From positions 1-33,893 of IMG/VR virus record IMGVR_UViG_3300028840_002651: DNA of 33,893 nt. The stretch is one strand, 5' to 3'. This document shows, in pieces, positions 15,795-24,232 of this stretch. The notes below the pieces were generated by a model, which was not told the DNA's origin, made no database searches, and saw only the letters and a list, made by a program, of their open reading frames with translations. Made by a program: the position numbers and the translations under genes. The DNA comes from a virus. The stretch's first letter is position 1. Each line of letters begins with the position of its first letter.

Positions 15795-16946
15795 TCAAGT
15801 AAACGTGAGCGTTAGTTCGTCCTCGCCACTAGACCCGAGCGCGGTGAACGGCAGGCTCATGACAACGTCGCCATCGCCTTCGGGCACGTCGAGCGCGGCG
15901 AACCCGATTTCGATGTCGTCGAGCGCCACAGTAAGAATCGACCCCGCGGTGTCGCCGATGACGAGCGACAGCGCCGGCAGCGCGTACCCGCGGCGATTAT
16001 AGAGATGCTGGATCCAATCGTACCGTGCCCGCACTGTCATCGTCCCCGTGACGGACCGATACCCAGGGACGATATCGCTCACGTATTGACTCTGGACTTC
16101 GTCATCGACAGGTCGGAAACCGTTGGCCATGGTGAGGTCTAGCGCCGTGACTTTGATGGACGAGTCGCCGTCATGTGAAAGAGTGCCGATGATTCCGCAC
16201 AGCGCGCTCCCTGCCGTCGTTTCTGTCGGTCCGAAAGGCACTACCGCGGCCTCGTCCGCTTGCGACGTCACAGACGCCCCCAGCGTGAACGTGGGCCGAC
16301 TCGCGGCGCTCGTAACCTCGAACCCGGCACCGCTGTTGTCTTCCGTGCCGACTTGGACGATCGAATGCGTATCGAGGGCGTGTTGATCGTCGACGTCGAT
16401 TGATGCGCTCCCCGAAACAGCGCCGTCTAGCGTCGTCGGACCGCACATCGAAAACCCCATCGCGCCGCCCTCGAACTTGTATTTCGGCTTGTCCGTGCCC
16501 GTCAAGTTGAGGGAAAACGTCTCGCACCAAGCGCCCCAGATGCATTCTCCGACAACGCCGTCCATCACACGATGCATGCTGCACGTCGTATGGTCTTGCG
16601 TATTCGCGAGCGTGTAGGCGTCGCTCGTCGCCGGAGTGTTCGTGTATCCTCCAAACGCCGCGTAGAGTAGCGGATGGATATCGGGCGGCGTGCCCGCAGT
16701 ACCGGATGGGCGTATCTCGGACTCCACGCTCCACGACACCGTCGCTCTACGCGTGCAGCGTTCCATGAGAGACCGCGTTTGACGCGACACGAGGATATCG
16801 AGACGTTCTTGGTCGAGACTGAAGTCGGTTTTCAGGACCTTCGCCGCGTCCGTTCCTGCAGGCTTGAGGAACGTCCCTTGGGCACTCTCGACCTTCGAAT
16901 AGAACTTGAGCAGCCGGGACAGTGCGTGGTTCTGTGATACTCCCAT
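15795..16946 (-). CDS. major tail protein (tail tube)
   Basis: A 383-residue protein. ATG 16946 was chosen because GAGGGGGAAACC lies just before it; an in-frame start at 17030 would overlap the previous gene and lacks a site. The N-terminus (K-V-E-S-A-Q-G-T-F-L-K-P-A-G-T) and the R-A-T-V-S-W-S-V-E-S-E-I-R-P-S strand are typical of siphophage tube proteins. In such proteins a two-sheet core forms hexameric rings. A central region, about 170-290, may be an extra surface domain (S-G-S-A-S-I-D-V-D-D). It ends D-E-L-T-L-T-F-T. Position next to the tail terminator supports the call. Confidence 0.75.
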   Translation of the reverse strand: MGVSQNHALSRLLKFYSKVESAQGTFLKPAGTDAAKVLKTDFSLDQERLDILVSRQTRSLMERCTRRATVSWSVESEIRPSGTAGTPPDIHPLLYAAFGGYTNTPATSDAYTLANTQDHTTCSMHRVMDGVVGECIWGAWCETFSLNLTGTDKPKYKFEGGAMGFSMCGPTTLDGAVSGSASIDVDDQHALDTHSIVQVGTEDNSGAGFEVTSAASRPTFTLGASVTSQADEAAVVPFGPTETTAGSALCGIIGTLSHDGDSSIKVTALDLTMANGFRPVDDEVQSQYVSDIVPGYRSVTGTMTVRARYDWIQHLYNRRGYALPALSLVIGDTAGSILTVALDDIEIGFAALDVPEGDGDVVMSLPFTALGSSGEDELTLTFT

Positions 16947-16971
16947 GGTTTCCCCCTCGGGCCGTGCCCGG

Positions 16972-18213
16972 CTACGAAATTTCCCGGTCGTATTCGACGA
17001 AAAATTGTAGAGCGAGCGTACCTGAGCCACCCGTCACGTCCAGCGTGTCCGGGTCGCCCATATCGCTCGCGTCTCGTTCGAGCGTAGTGCAGATTGCGTT
17101 ACCGCCGCGCGTGACGTCCGACAGCAACGCGGTTATGAGATCATCCTTCAAGTCTTCAATCGCATCATAGCGAGCGCTAGCGGACGTGGCTTGAATGTGA
17201 CACGTCAGCAACACGCTCATGCGTACGCGGTAGAGGCCAGTATTGTAGACCTCATAGGTAGATTCCATCGGCACAATGCCGACGACCACGTCGCCGACCT
17301 CACCGGCGCTTACCCACGTTCTGTAGGCGAGCTCGACGGTGTCGATTGTCGTACGATAGCCGTTGTCTTCCGTAATTCCTTCGAGCGTCGTTTGGATGTT
17401 CGTCAGTATCGAACGCTCGGTCGGCTCTTCGGCTTCTTCTTCTTCTTCTTCTTCTTCTTCTTCTTCTTCTTCTTCTTCTTCTGCCGGAGTATCGAAAACA
17501 GCCAAGATACCCGTCAGTGCACCAGCATCGGTATCTGGTTGGTTGATCGTAATAGTTTCGGGGTCTGTTATCGACGCGCCTATTTTCGAAAAGCAGTAAA
17601 ACGCGTCGCGCAGGGACGTGCTCGGAACTGGATCATACTCATTCACTTTTTTGTACACCGACCACGGTGAATCGACGGTGAAAACCGGAGTCGAATCCCT
17701 ACCGAGATCCGAGATACCTCGTGCACCTATTAGGCATAGCGCTAGGTTGTCTGCGGTCGTCGCCGCTAGTTGTGTCTGTGGATTGCGATCATGGTATGAC
17801 AGCGTATAGGACGTTTCCGTACCGTACCCTATGACGTCCAAGAATTGACCGCTCGTGCCGTCAATACCGGATATTTCGATGACGTGAATTAAGCTGTCTT
17901 GCACTGTTACGTCGTACCAATACGTAAGGTCTAGCGCCGAAACGTCTGCCGGTATCGAGTCGCATATCATGATCTCGGTCGTGAAGATATACACGTTGCC
18001 GTAGTAGTACGGGCGATGCTTATGCGCTAAACGCCAACTTCCGCCCTGCCCATCGCTGATAGCTTGGAGCCTAGAACGCGAATATTCGCGGTAGCTGATA
18101 CACATTAGCAGGACGTTGCCTGCAGTGGGCGTAAAATTCAGATTGCAGGTGAACGAGGTCGTGCGATCGTTATCACAAAAGCTATGCACGTTAACTAGTT
18201 CAGGCGCCGCCAT
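16972..18213 (-). CDS. tail terminator fused to an N-terminal beta-sandwich domain
   Basis: A 413-residue two-part protein. Residues 1 to about 240 form a beta-rich domain (N-V-L-L-M-C-I-S-Y-R, S-D-G-Q-G-G-S-W-R, I-E-I-S-G-I-D-G) of a type seen as accessory or binding modules on phage proteins. Residues 245-260 are sixteen consecutive Glu encoded by a GAA microsatellite. Residues about 265-413 match tail terminators: R-S-I-L-T-N-I-Q-T-T-L-E-G, then Y-R-T-T-I-D-T-V, then R-Y-D-A-I-E-D-L-K-D-D-L-I-T-A-L, ending F-V-E-Y-D-R. A tail terminator normally has only about 140-150 residues. It stops the tail tube and binds the neck. It lies just before the tube gene. Confidence 0.75.
   Translation of the reverse strand: MAAPELVNVHSFCDNDRTTSFTCNLNFTPTAGNVLLMCISYREYSRSRLQAISDGQGGSWRLAHKHRPYYYGNVYIFTTEIMICDSIPADVSALDLTYWYDVTVQDSLIHVIEISGIDGTSGQFLDVIGYGTETSYTLSYHDRNPQTQLAATTADNLALCLIGARGISDLGRDSTPVFTVDSPWSVYKKVNEYDPVPSTSLRDAFYCFSKIGASITDPETITINQPDTDAGALTGILAVFDTPAEEEEEEEEEEEEEEEEAEEPTERSILTNIQTTLEGITEDNGYRTTIDTVELAYRTWVSAGEVGDVVVGIVPMESTYEVYNTGLYRVRMSVLLTCHIQATSASARYDAIEDLKDDLITALLSDVTRGGNAICTTLERDASDMGDPDTLDVTGGSGTLALQFFVEYDREIS
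17434..17481 (-). repeat. (GAA)16 microsatellite
   Basis: Sixteen uninterrupted TTC units on the plus strand read as GAA on the coding strand and encode sixteen Glu. A change in unit number keeps the frame, so slippage would alter only the length of the acidic linker between the two domains. Confidence 0.98.
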
Positions 18214-18236
18214 CGTTCACGCAACCTATCCCGTTC

Positions 18237-18266
18237 GGCGGCGGGCCTACGAGCCGACCCGCCGCC
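18237..18266 (-). terminator. strong hairpin after the capsid gene
   Basis: A perfect 9-bp stem GGCGGCGGG / CCCGCCGCC encloses a 12-base loop, lying 31 bases after the capsid stop in the direction of transcription. No T run follows, so it may be a partial terminator or an mRNA 3'-end stabiliser that sets capsid expression apart from the tail genes. Confidence 0.5.
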
Positions 18267-18297
18267 TCACGGAGAGCAACAACAACAGGAGGATTCG

Positions 18298-19293
18298 TTA
18301 CGCAACGGCGTTGAGCAGGAACACACCCGCATCGTTCGCCGTAATTTTCGCATCGAACGCTATTTCGCCCTCATATTTCCACGCCTTGCGGTCTTGATCC
18401 CACCACGAGTCGATTGCCACCGCCTCCGCGGTAACCTTGTCAAACGGGCTCCACGAGAACGTGGTGACCGCTGTCGGGGTGTCGGTGTTCGGGGTCGGGT
18501 CAATCCATGCGAGCAAGATATGCTTCCCGAACACGTCAGCCATTGATACGGTGGCTTCTTCGATGGCGCTATTTTCCATCGTCGCGCCGACGATAATCTC
18601 GGGGTCGGGCCCACCGAGACCGATGAGACGGGCGATTTCTTCGTTTTCAACCGCCCCCCCAGACGTGTACTTAAAGCGGTCCGTGATTTGGCTGTTGTGC
18701 CGCAAATAGCGCATAACCGCTTCGGACGTGATCATTTTGTTCGGCTTCATACCGATTGACTGTCGGACGACTTCAATTTGTCCGGCTAGCACGTCAATCG
18801 GAACGGACGATGAATCATCGAATTGCAGAAACTGGTTGGTCGTCGGTCCGGACGCGACTCCGGTTTGTTCTGTGTTGCTAGTCCAAAGCCCCGTGCCGAA
18901 GCAGTTCGCAGCCCAAACCTTGTCGCGTTTGAGCATGCCTTGCCAGCTCAGATATCGCACCTTCGGTGCTTCGAGGTCGATATCGGCATTCTCTTTCGTT
19001 TGCATCGGCAGGTATGTCGATAGGGCGTACGTGTTGCAGAAATAGGTTGTGTGGCTCAACCGTTGCCCTGCGCTTTTACTCACCGCACCTGGCGAACGTA
19101 GGTCCATTTCCGACCGGAAATAGTCCCCCTTGTCCCAGACGGGATAGTAGTCGCTTTGCTTTCCGACCCTTTTCACTGTTGAGCCGCGCATCGCAACATG
19201 CTGCGCTTGCATCTCTTGGCCGTAGCCAATGGAGAAGTCGGTCAACGCCGCATTGATATGAGCGTCTCGCGAACTTGGTAGGTAACCTGGCAT
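18298..19293 (-). CDS. major capsid protein (HK97 fold)
   Basis: A 331-residue protein. ATG 19293 was chosen for AAGGGA eight bases upstream; a TTG at 19320 is the alternative. It reads as a HK97-fold capsid protein: an N-terminal helix with A-A-L-T-D-F-S-I-G-Y, then W-D-K-G-D-Y-F-R-S-E, which resembles an E-loop region, then a spine helix near P-I-D-V-L-A-G-Q-I-E-V-V-R-Q and P-N-K-M-I-T-S-E-A-V. The end is beta-rich (G-E-I-A-F-D-A-K-I). It lies after a protease/scaffold gene and a decoration gene. No long N-terminal delta domain is present, so the scaffold is probably supplied by the protease gene product. Confidence 0.9.
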   Translation of the reverse strand: MPGYLPSSRDAHINAALTDFSIGYGQEMQAQHVAMRGSTVKRVGKQSDYYPVWDKGDYFRSEMDLRSPGAVSKSAGQRLSHTTYFCNTYALSTYLPMQTKENADIDLEAPKVRYLSWQGMLKRDKVWAANCFGTGLWTSNTEQTGVASGPTTNQFLQFDDSSSVPIDVLAGQIEVVRQSIGMKPNKMITSEAVMRYLRHNSQITDRFKYTSGGAVENEEIARLIGLGGPDPEIIVGATMENSAIEEATVSMADVFGKHILLAWIDPTPNTDTPTAVTTFSWSPFDKVTAEAVAIDSWWDQDRKAWKYEGEIAFDAKITANDAGVFLLNAVA

Positions 19294-19363
19294 TGCCGTT
19301 CCCTTCAATGTAGCGGGCAATCAATGCCCGGCAAACGTTGTATCCTAGCTAGCGCGCGAGCGC

Positions 19364-20260
19364 TTACTGTCGCGTGTACTCTAGCCACGCTGCATAGCAA
19401 TAGATTGCGTCGTTCGCGTGGGCCCCGGGGACAACGCCAACGTTCAGGAACCCCGGCGCTGCCGCAACGTTCGCGTTTGCGATCGTCACGGAATACTCGG
19501 CGAGGGTTGCCACCGACAACGCCCCCGTATTCCCCCCCATTTCGGTGTCGCCGACACCATCCCAAACCTGAACGTCGACAACCGCGGCGGTGTCCGTGTT
19601 CGCGTCCTTTGCCAGCATCATATGCACGGACAAGTCCGTCCCGCTCGCGAGGTCTGGGGGTTTCGGAACCGGAGCAAATTGGATTTCGTCTTGTTCTCCT
19701 GCCGCCCACGTGAGCCGCAACGCCTTGTCCGTCGCGCCGTTGACGCGCGCGAGGTCTGGAACGGAATCTGAACACAGGATCCCGCCGTGGGCCGCGAGGT
19801 TTTGGATATCATTCGAAGCGATTTCCCGCGCGCTCGTGAGCGGCAACGGGATAAACCCGTCCGCGGCCACGACGCCAGTACCCTTGCCGATACCGCCAAT
19901 CGTCACGAGAGCTGCGATAACCTCGCCCGCGTTGCTCGCTGCGGTGAGTGCGCGGCCCCATACGTAGTCGCTATCGAGCGACGCCTTGATGGCCCGGCCG
20001 GACGCGTCGACGGTTAGTTCGTCGTCAATCGTGACGGCTGCGCCGACAATGACTTTCGCCACGCCGTAGACGCGCACGCTGCCAGAACGGCCTGCGGCGT
20101 CCGGGTCGTCTTGAAGGACACCGAGCACCTTTTCACCGCGCGTCGACGCCACTGTCGCGCGCCCCGTGCTCGTGTTCTGTTTCACCAAGTAAAACTGGTA
20201 GCTCGAATAATCGGCCGCAGCCGCCATCGAAAGGTCGAGCACCGGAATTGAGTGAGCCAT
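19364..20260 (-). CDS. capsid decoration protein (DUF2190-like N-domain)
   Basis: A 298-residue protein. Residues about 15-118 match the DUF2190 pattern of small capsid-decorating trimers: Y-L-V-K-Q-N-T-S-T-G, then G-V-L-Q-D-D-P, then G-S-V-R-V-Y-G-V-A-K-V, then G-R-A-L-T-A-A-S-N-A-G-E-V-I-A-A-L. The second half (about 150-298) is a separate beta-rich domain with few charges (V-D-V-Q-V-W-D-G-V-G, Y-C-Y-A-A-W-L-E-Y) that I do not recognise. It may extend outward from the head. The gene sits between the protease/scaffold and capsid genes, the common place for decoration proteins. Confidence 0.75.
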   Translation of the reverse strand: MAHSIPVLDLSMAAAADYSSYQFYLVKQNTSTGRATVASTRGEKVLGVLQDDPDAAGRSGSVRVYGVAKVIVGAAVTIDDELTVDASGRAIKASLDSDYVWGRALTAASNAGEVIAALVTIGGIGKGTGVVAADGFIPLPLTSAREIASNDIQNLAAHGGILCSDSVPDLARVNGATDKALRLTWAAGEQDEIQFAPVPKPPDLASGTDLSVHMMLAKDANTDTAAVVDVQVWDGVGDTEMGGNTGALSVATLAEYSVTIANANVAAAPGFLNVGVVPGAHANDAIYCYAAWLEYTRQ

Positions 20261-20319
20261 GTCTATCCCTCCCTACTACGCGTCAGAGACGCTAGGCATC
20301 GTCAGCGTTAGCGCTAGCG

Positions 20320-21525
20320 TCAGCGCGCCTGACGGTAAAGGTCTGGGTTCTCGCGTGCCACGGCTTGATAGGCATTCCCGTACGAAATGCCTTGTTCTGC
20401 CGCTCGTCGCTTCGCAAGCTCGGAAAGCTTGCCGTATCCACCCGTGTCGACGGAACCGCCGGACCCGCTCGAACGGAGCAACTCCGATTGCTCTACCGCG
20501 TCCGATGACGCTTTGAGAATTTTGCATAGCTCGACGTACGTGTCGGGCTCCAACGCCTCTTGGCTCCGTTGCATGATACGCGCAACGGTCGCATGCTCGG
20601 CGCCGGGGACATGCGCGTATTCCTGACGTACTTTGTCGAGCGCTTCGCGTTCCTTCACCTCGCGTTGAACGGTCACGAGGCGCTTTGATAGCTCGACGTT
20701 TTGCGCCTCGACGCGCGCGAACGCATCGGCAAACTCGGGGCTCTTCTTCAGCCGCTTTTTCAATTCGTCGTCGGCCTTGTCGTCGGCCTTGGCCATTTCG
20801 TCCGGCTTCTTTTCGGGGTCGGCCTTATCCATTGGTTCGGCGGGCTCCGAAGCGGCTGCCGGTGTCGCCGCAAGTTCGATCATCGCCAACATGTCGGCAT
20901 AGAGCTCGTCGCCGAGCTTCGCACGGAGCTGTTCGAGCTTCGCAGCCCTTTCTTCTGGGGTCATGTCGCTAGCCTTCTTTTGTGCGCGCTCGGCGCGTTT
21001 GATCAAAACGACGCGCGGCGATACGCGGTCATTCCCGCTTGCGCCGGCGTCGACGACGGATACTAACTCAGCGGTATTGAGTCTCAAGTCGCTGATACGG
21101 AACTTCCCGTTGCCGATAGGGTTCGCGCGGCCCCAACCGCGGAATGATAGCTCCGGTTTTTCGCCGGAGAGAACGTCAGCAAGAACATCGGGGTCCGTGA
21201 CATGAGCAGTGATCACCCACCCATGGGGCCCATCCCCGAACCCGAGCGCAGCGCGCTTGTGACCGTCGATAACGAACGACTCTACAACGTCACCGACCCC
21301 AACGCGCTCATGCATATCCCCGAGCCCGTCGACACCGAGCCCTTTTTTGAACGCCTCGTGACACGCCTTTTCAAGCTCGTCGACAGGGACCCAATGGTCC
21401 TCATGATCGAAAACCGGAGCGCCATTGTCGTCCGTGGAGAGGGCTGCCCAACCGGTGATATTCCCTTGGACGCGGTCGGACGCGACAACGGGGATACGTA
21501 GAGCAATCTTCGTTTGCTGTGGCAT
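20320..21525 (-). CDS. XkdF-like head maturation protease with scaffold domain
   Basis: A 401-residue protein. ATG 21525 has GGGTGG upstream; a longer in-frame start at 21615 overlaps the Com-like gene and adds no recognisable domain. Residues about 1-170 match the XkdF-type (S78_2) serine protease: G-W-A-A-L-S, F-D-H-E-D-H-W-V-P, G-D-M-H-E near 70-73 and E-L-S-F-R-G-W near 125-131, giving H72 and S127 as likely catalytic residues. From about 185 onward it is charged and helical (K-A-D-P-E-K-K-P-D, L-K-K-R-L-K-K-S-P-E), as expected of an internal scaffold. It probably guides head assembly and then cleaves itself. Confidence 0.85.
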   Translation of the reverse strand: MPQQTKIALRIPVVASDRVQGNITGWAALSTDDNGAPVFDHEDHWVPVDELEKACHEAFKKGLGVDGLGDMHERVGVGDVVESFVIDGHKRAALGFGDGPHGWVITAHVTDPDVLADVLSGEKPELSFRGWGRANPIGNGKFRISDLRLNTAELVSVVDAGASGNDRVSPRVVLIKRAERAQKKASDMTPEERAAKLEQLRAKLGDELYADMLAMIELAATPAAASEPAEPMDKADPEKKPDEMAKADDKADDELKKRLKKSPEFADAFARVEAQNVELSKRLVTVQREVKEREALDKVRQEYAHVPGAEHATVARIMQRSQEALEPDTYVELCKILKASSDAVEQSELLRSSGSGGSVDTGGYGKLSELAKRRAAEQGISYGNAYQAVARENPDLYRQAR

Positions 21526-21577
21526 CGGCCACCCGTCCGGTTCGTGGGCACGTCCGGGTGGCCACACACAAAGGATG

Positions 21578-21757
21578 CTATCGCCTATCCGATTGTCCAA
21601 CACGTATCGGCGCACGAGTCAAGTGCGTTGGTTCGGGGACGCGATTAACGTGCCCGCAACGGGAGCACGTAATACGCCATGGGGCGGTAATTATCTCGGC
21701 CAATAGGCGGTTGCAGCGAACACACCTAACGCGCGCTCGCGTCTCAATATTGGGCAT
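21578..21757 (-). CDS. Com-like zinc-finger protein
   Basis: A 59-residue gene that is easily missed. ATG 21757 overlaps the end of the portal gene by 14 bases and the gene ends at TAG 21578, 52 bases before the protease start. The protein has C-V-R-C-N-R-L-L-A at 12-20 and I-T-C-S-R-C-G-H-V-N at 29-38. These two CxxC knuckles, with R-L-L after the first and G-x-x-N after the second, are the signature of the Mu Com family. In Mu, Com binds the mom mRNA and allows translation of the DNA modification gene. No mom-like gene was recognised here, so the target is unknown. No strong ribosome site is seen; translational coupling to the portal is likely. Confidence 0.8.
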   Translation of the reverse strand: MPNIETRARVRCVRCNRLLAEIITAPWRITCSRCGHVNRVPEPTHLTRAPIRVGQSDRR

Positions 21758-23111
21758 CGAATAGGCCCATTTGAGTGCCCGGCTGCGCCATTTGTCTGCG
21801 AGCTTGGAGCCCGAGAGTCGGCCCTGACGGCTCCGGCAAGTCGATGAGCTTGCGCGCCTGTTTCTCAGTCGCGGTATCTGGGGTCAGCAGTCCAGCGCCC
21901 GAAATTGCTCCGATGTACGCCGCCAAGTCGCCGAGGTTAGGCGCCTTGACGACGCCGTGTTCAAGCGTCGGAGCGCACTCTTGCGCGTGGCCGTTCAAAC
22001 GCACGAGCGGCGGGATTAGGCGCTCGTTCACTTCCTGTAGGATGCATTCCAAGATGGCTGACAGACCGACGGTGAACAGCTCCGTTTTGTCTTTCGACAA
22101 AGCGTAGGATCCCATGCCGTCTTGACCGAGCAGCATGACTTCCGTCAACACGCTCATTGCCATGCGCGATTCATACCGACGGATGATTCTATCGACGTCG
22201 ATGTTCGTTGTAGAGCCGGCGCTGAGAAGTCTGAACCGGTATCCGGTGGGCTGTCCCTTGTCGTCAAGCTCGGACGGAAGTAGAGCACCAAGCTGTTCGT
22301 CCTGTCGGATATCGCGCAGGAAGTCCTTGATTTCGTTCTTGATCGTCGTCTCGTCGTCGCCACCCGAAAAGAAGACGTCGAGCGGTACCTCCATCGTGGG
22401 CATACCAGCGACCGTCCGTTCGATACCGACCGCTTCGGTGAAGCGAAGTTGCTTCGCGTAGAAGTATGAGCTGTATGCGGGCCGTATTAGTGCATAGCCT
22501 TCAGGGTTGTCTTTCTGCGGCCGTAGCCGGAAATGGAGAAGCTTGTCCATCGGCAAGTATCGCAACTTGTAGTCGCTTGTGGAGCGTTGCCAAACGCCGC
22601 GGACGTCGTCGCTGTCGCCGTCGAAGTCCCATTGTTCGACGCTGTTTTGCGATCGCGGTGCAAGCTTCGACCATCCCCATTTTCCGTCGACGTACTTCGA
22701 CTTGAAAGGGCCAGGAGCGTCAGGACCATGACGAAGTTTGTATACCACTTCAACGAGGCTATAGCCGTACGTAAGCATGCTAAGGGCATTCGACAACAGC
22801 GCATCCCAACCGCCTTTCACGTCGTCGAGCGCCGTCTGGACTTCCCACGCTGCGATATGTGACTCCGCGTCGTCCCCGGCGCGCTGGACCCATACGTCGG
22901 TCTGGCGCAATAGTAGCTCGAACACGAGCAAAGTTGCCGCGAGGACGGGCTCGGTGTCGACCATCTCGCGGAATCGCTTCGCGCCTTCGGTGCCTTGCAG
23001 CTCTGAGAGCCATTCTTCGTGAACGTATCCGCCATAACGGCGCATGCCCGCGCGGCCGACTTCCATCGTGCGCGGCGGCATTTTCTGACGGTCTGTCGGC
23101 GTGAAGTCCAT
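21744..23111 (-). CDS. portal protein (DUF935 / Mu gp29-like)
   Basis: A 455-residue protein. ATG 23111 has TAGGAGAGAC directly upstream; a longer start at 23165 would overlap the MuF-like gene. It has the features of DUF935-type portals: F-E-L-L-L-R-Q-T-D-V-W-V near 65-75, G-W-D-A-L-L-S-N-A-L near 100-110, Y-G-Y-S-L-V-E-V-V-Y near 115-124, an L-R-Y-L-P-M-D-K strand, and a helical part with L-T-E-V-M-L-L-G-Q-D-G. Portals form the twelve-unit ring through which TerL packs DNA. Neighbours TerL, MuF-like protein and protease fit this. Confidence 0.9.
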   Translation of the reverse strand: MDFTPTDRQKMPPRTMEVGRAGMRRYGGYVHEEWLSELQGTEGAKRFREMVDTEPVLAATLLVFELLLRQTDVWVQRAGDDAESHIAAWEVQTALDDVKGGWDALLSNALSMLTYGYSLVEVVYKLRHGPDAPGPFKSKYVDGKWGWSKLAPRSQNSVEQWDFDGDSDDVRGVWQRSTSDYKLRYLPMDKLLHFRLRPQKDNPEGYALIRPAYSSYFYAKQLRFTEAVGIERTVAGMPTMEVPLDVFFSGGDDETTIKNEIKDFLRDIRQDEQLGALLPSELDDKGQPTGYRFRLLSAGSTTNIDVDRIIRRYESRMAMSVLTEVMLLGQDGMGSYALSKDKTELFTVGLSAILECILQEVNERLIPPLVRLNGHAQECAPTLEHGVVKAPNLGDLAAYIGAISGAGLLTPDTATEKQARKLIDLPEPSGPTLGLQARRQMAQPGTQMGLFDAQY

Positions 23112-23119
23112 CGTCTCTC

Positions 23120-24232
23120 CTATCGACGTCGCGGCAACGGCCTGCGCAACGGCTTGATCGTGCAACGACAGTTCGCGATCTCAATTATCGGCGCATTGGG
23201 GTCGCCCGGATATCGAAGTCGATTCCCTAGCGGCGTCGTAAACATTTCGCCGACGCGGACCATTTTGTGCCGGTTCATCCGCTCGTGGTGACGTTTCCCG
23301 GACCGTCCATCTTGATACGCCAACCACTTCAAATGCGTGACACCGGTAGCTTCGTAGCCGAGGTATATCCCGCTGTTCTCCGCAATCGCCAGCTCGGTGC
23401 GGGCGATCAACGCCGCGCGAGATTGACTAAACTCATAGAGCACGCCCTTATCGGTTTCGAGCCGTTGGGTCGGGAGTATCCCGCGGCCATGCTCGTCGAT
23501 GCGCGCTTGCACACGGCCCGAGCCGGTGCCGTGCCATTTTTGGCGAATGCGCCGCGCTAGCTCACCGGCCGACGGTTGGGGAACTTCCGTGAGCCCGCTC
23601 GTGATGATGCCTCGCACGCTATCCTTCACCGAAGCATCGACGCTCGCGAGTATCTGTTGGATTTGAGGCTCGCGCGACGCCGCGAAGTCGGACACGCTAT
23701 GCGCCGGCACGACAACGTCGCCAAGAGCTTCACGCGCGAGACGTACCTTGATTTGTCGGAGAGCTTCCTTTGTCGACGGACGCGGTTTCTGCGCGACTAC
23801 GGAGCGGACGACGTCGCGTTCGAGTTGCGTAAACTCAGGCGGTAGCGACGCGGCCACGGTGTTCGGGGCAACGCTTGCATCGCCCAGCATGCGCTGGTTG
23901 CTCGGCGGCAGCGAGAACGACCGAGCGACCCGAGACATACTCGCTTGCCGCGCGTCTCGAAGCTGCGACAAACCGAACCGGTGGATTATGTCGCGTAGCT
24001 CGTTTTCAAGCTCGCCGCGCGATGACTTCGCGAGCTCGCCGCCAAGCAACGTCCTGATTTCCCGGCGACCGAGCGACGCCGCAAAGCGCTGCAACCAAAC
24101 TAGTAGAGCGCGCTCAAACGCAATCGCGCGCGACTCTACACGGTTTACCGACTCCCCCAATATTTGACTATCAGTCGGCATTGTCCACGCGTAGCACGTA
24201 TCGACGTCAGCGCCAACGCGATCGCGCGCCAT
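23120..24232 (-). CDS. Mu gpF-like head morphogenesis protein
   Basis: A 370-residue protein. ATG 24232 overlaps TerL by 26 bases; ATG 24181 is a possible later start. Residues about 280-365 hold the MuF signature: A-L-I-A-R-T-E-L-A-I-A-E-N-S-G, then K-W-L-A-Y-Q-D-G-R, then H-x-x-M near K-R-H-H-E-R-M-N, then the final I-I-E-I-A-N-C-R-C-T-I-K. The N-terminal 270 residues are helical and charged. MuF proteins are minor head components that attach to the portal and may be ejected with DNA. The stop is followed by the portal gene after 8 bases. The basic tail (R-R-P-L-P-R-R-R) could bind DNA. Confidence 0.85.
   Translation of the reverse strand: MARDRVGADVDTCYAWTMPTDSQILGESVNRVESRAIAFERALLVWLQRFAASLGRREIRTLLGGELAKSSRGELENELRDIIHRFGLSQLRDARQASMSRVARSFSLPPSNQRMLGDASVAPNTVAASLPPEFTQLERDVVRSVVAQKPRPSTKEALRQIKVRLAREALGDVVVPAHSVSDFAASREPQIQQILASVDASVKDSVRGIITSGLTEVPQPSAGELARRIRQKWHGTGSGRVQARIDEHGRGILPTQRLETDKGVLYEFSQSRAALIARTELAIAENSGIYLGYEATGVTHLKWLAYQDGRSGKRHHERMNRHKMVRVGEMFTTPLGNRLRYPGDPNAPIIEIANCRCTIKPLRRPLPRRR

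Noticed and set aside
17191-17670. Plus-strand frame with a poly-Phe run
   Set aside because: It is the antisense reading of the GAA microsatellite in the tail terminator fusion.
19305-19775. Minus-strand Arg-rich frame over the decoration gene
   Set aside because: Shadow of the decoration protein frame; composition is typical of GC-rich out-of-frame reading.
20281-20319. GC-rich repeated AGCGTTAGCGCTAGCG stretch between decoration and protease genes
   Set aside because: Several short overlapping palindromes are present, but no single long stem or T run, so I could not support a terminator.
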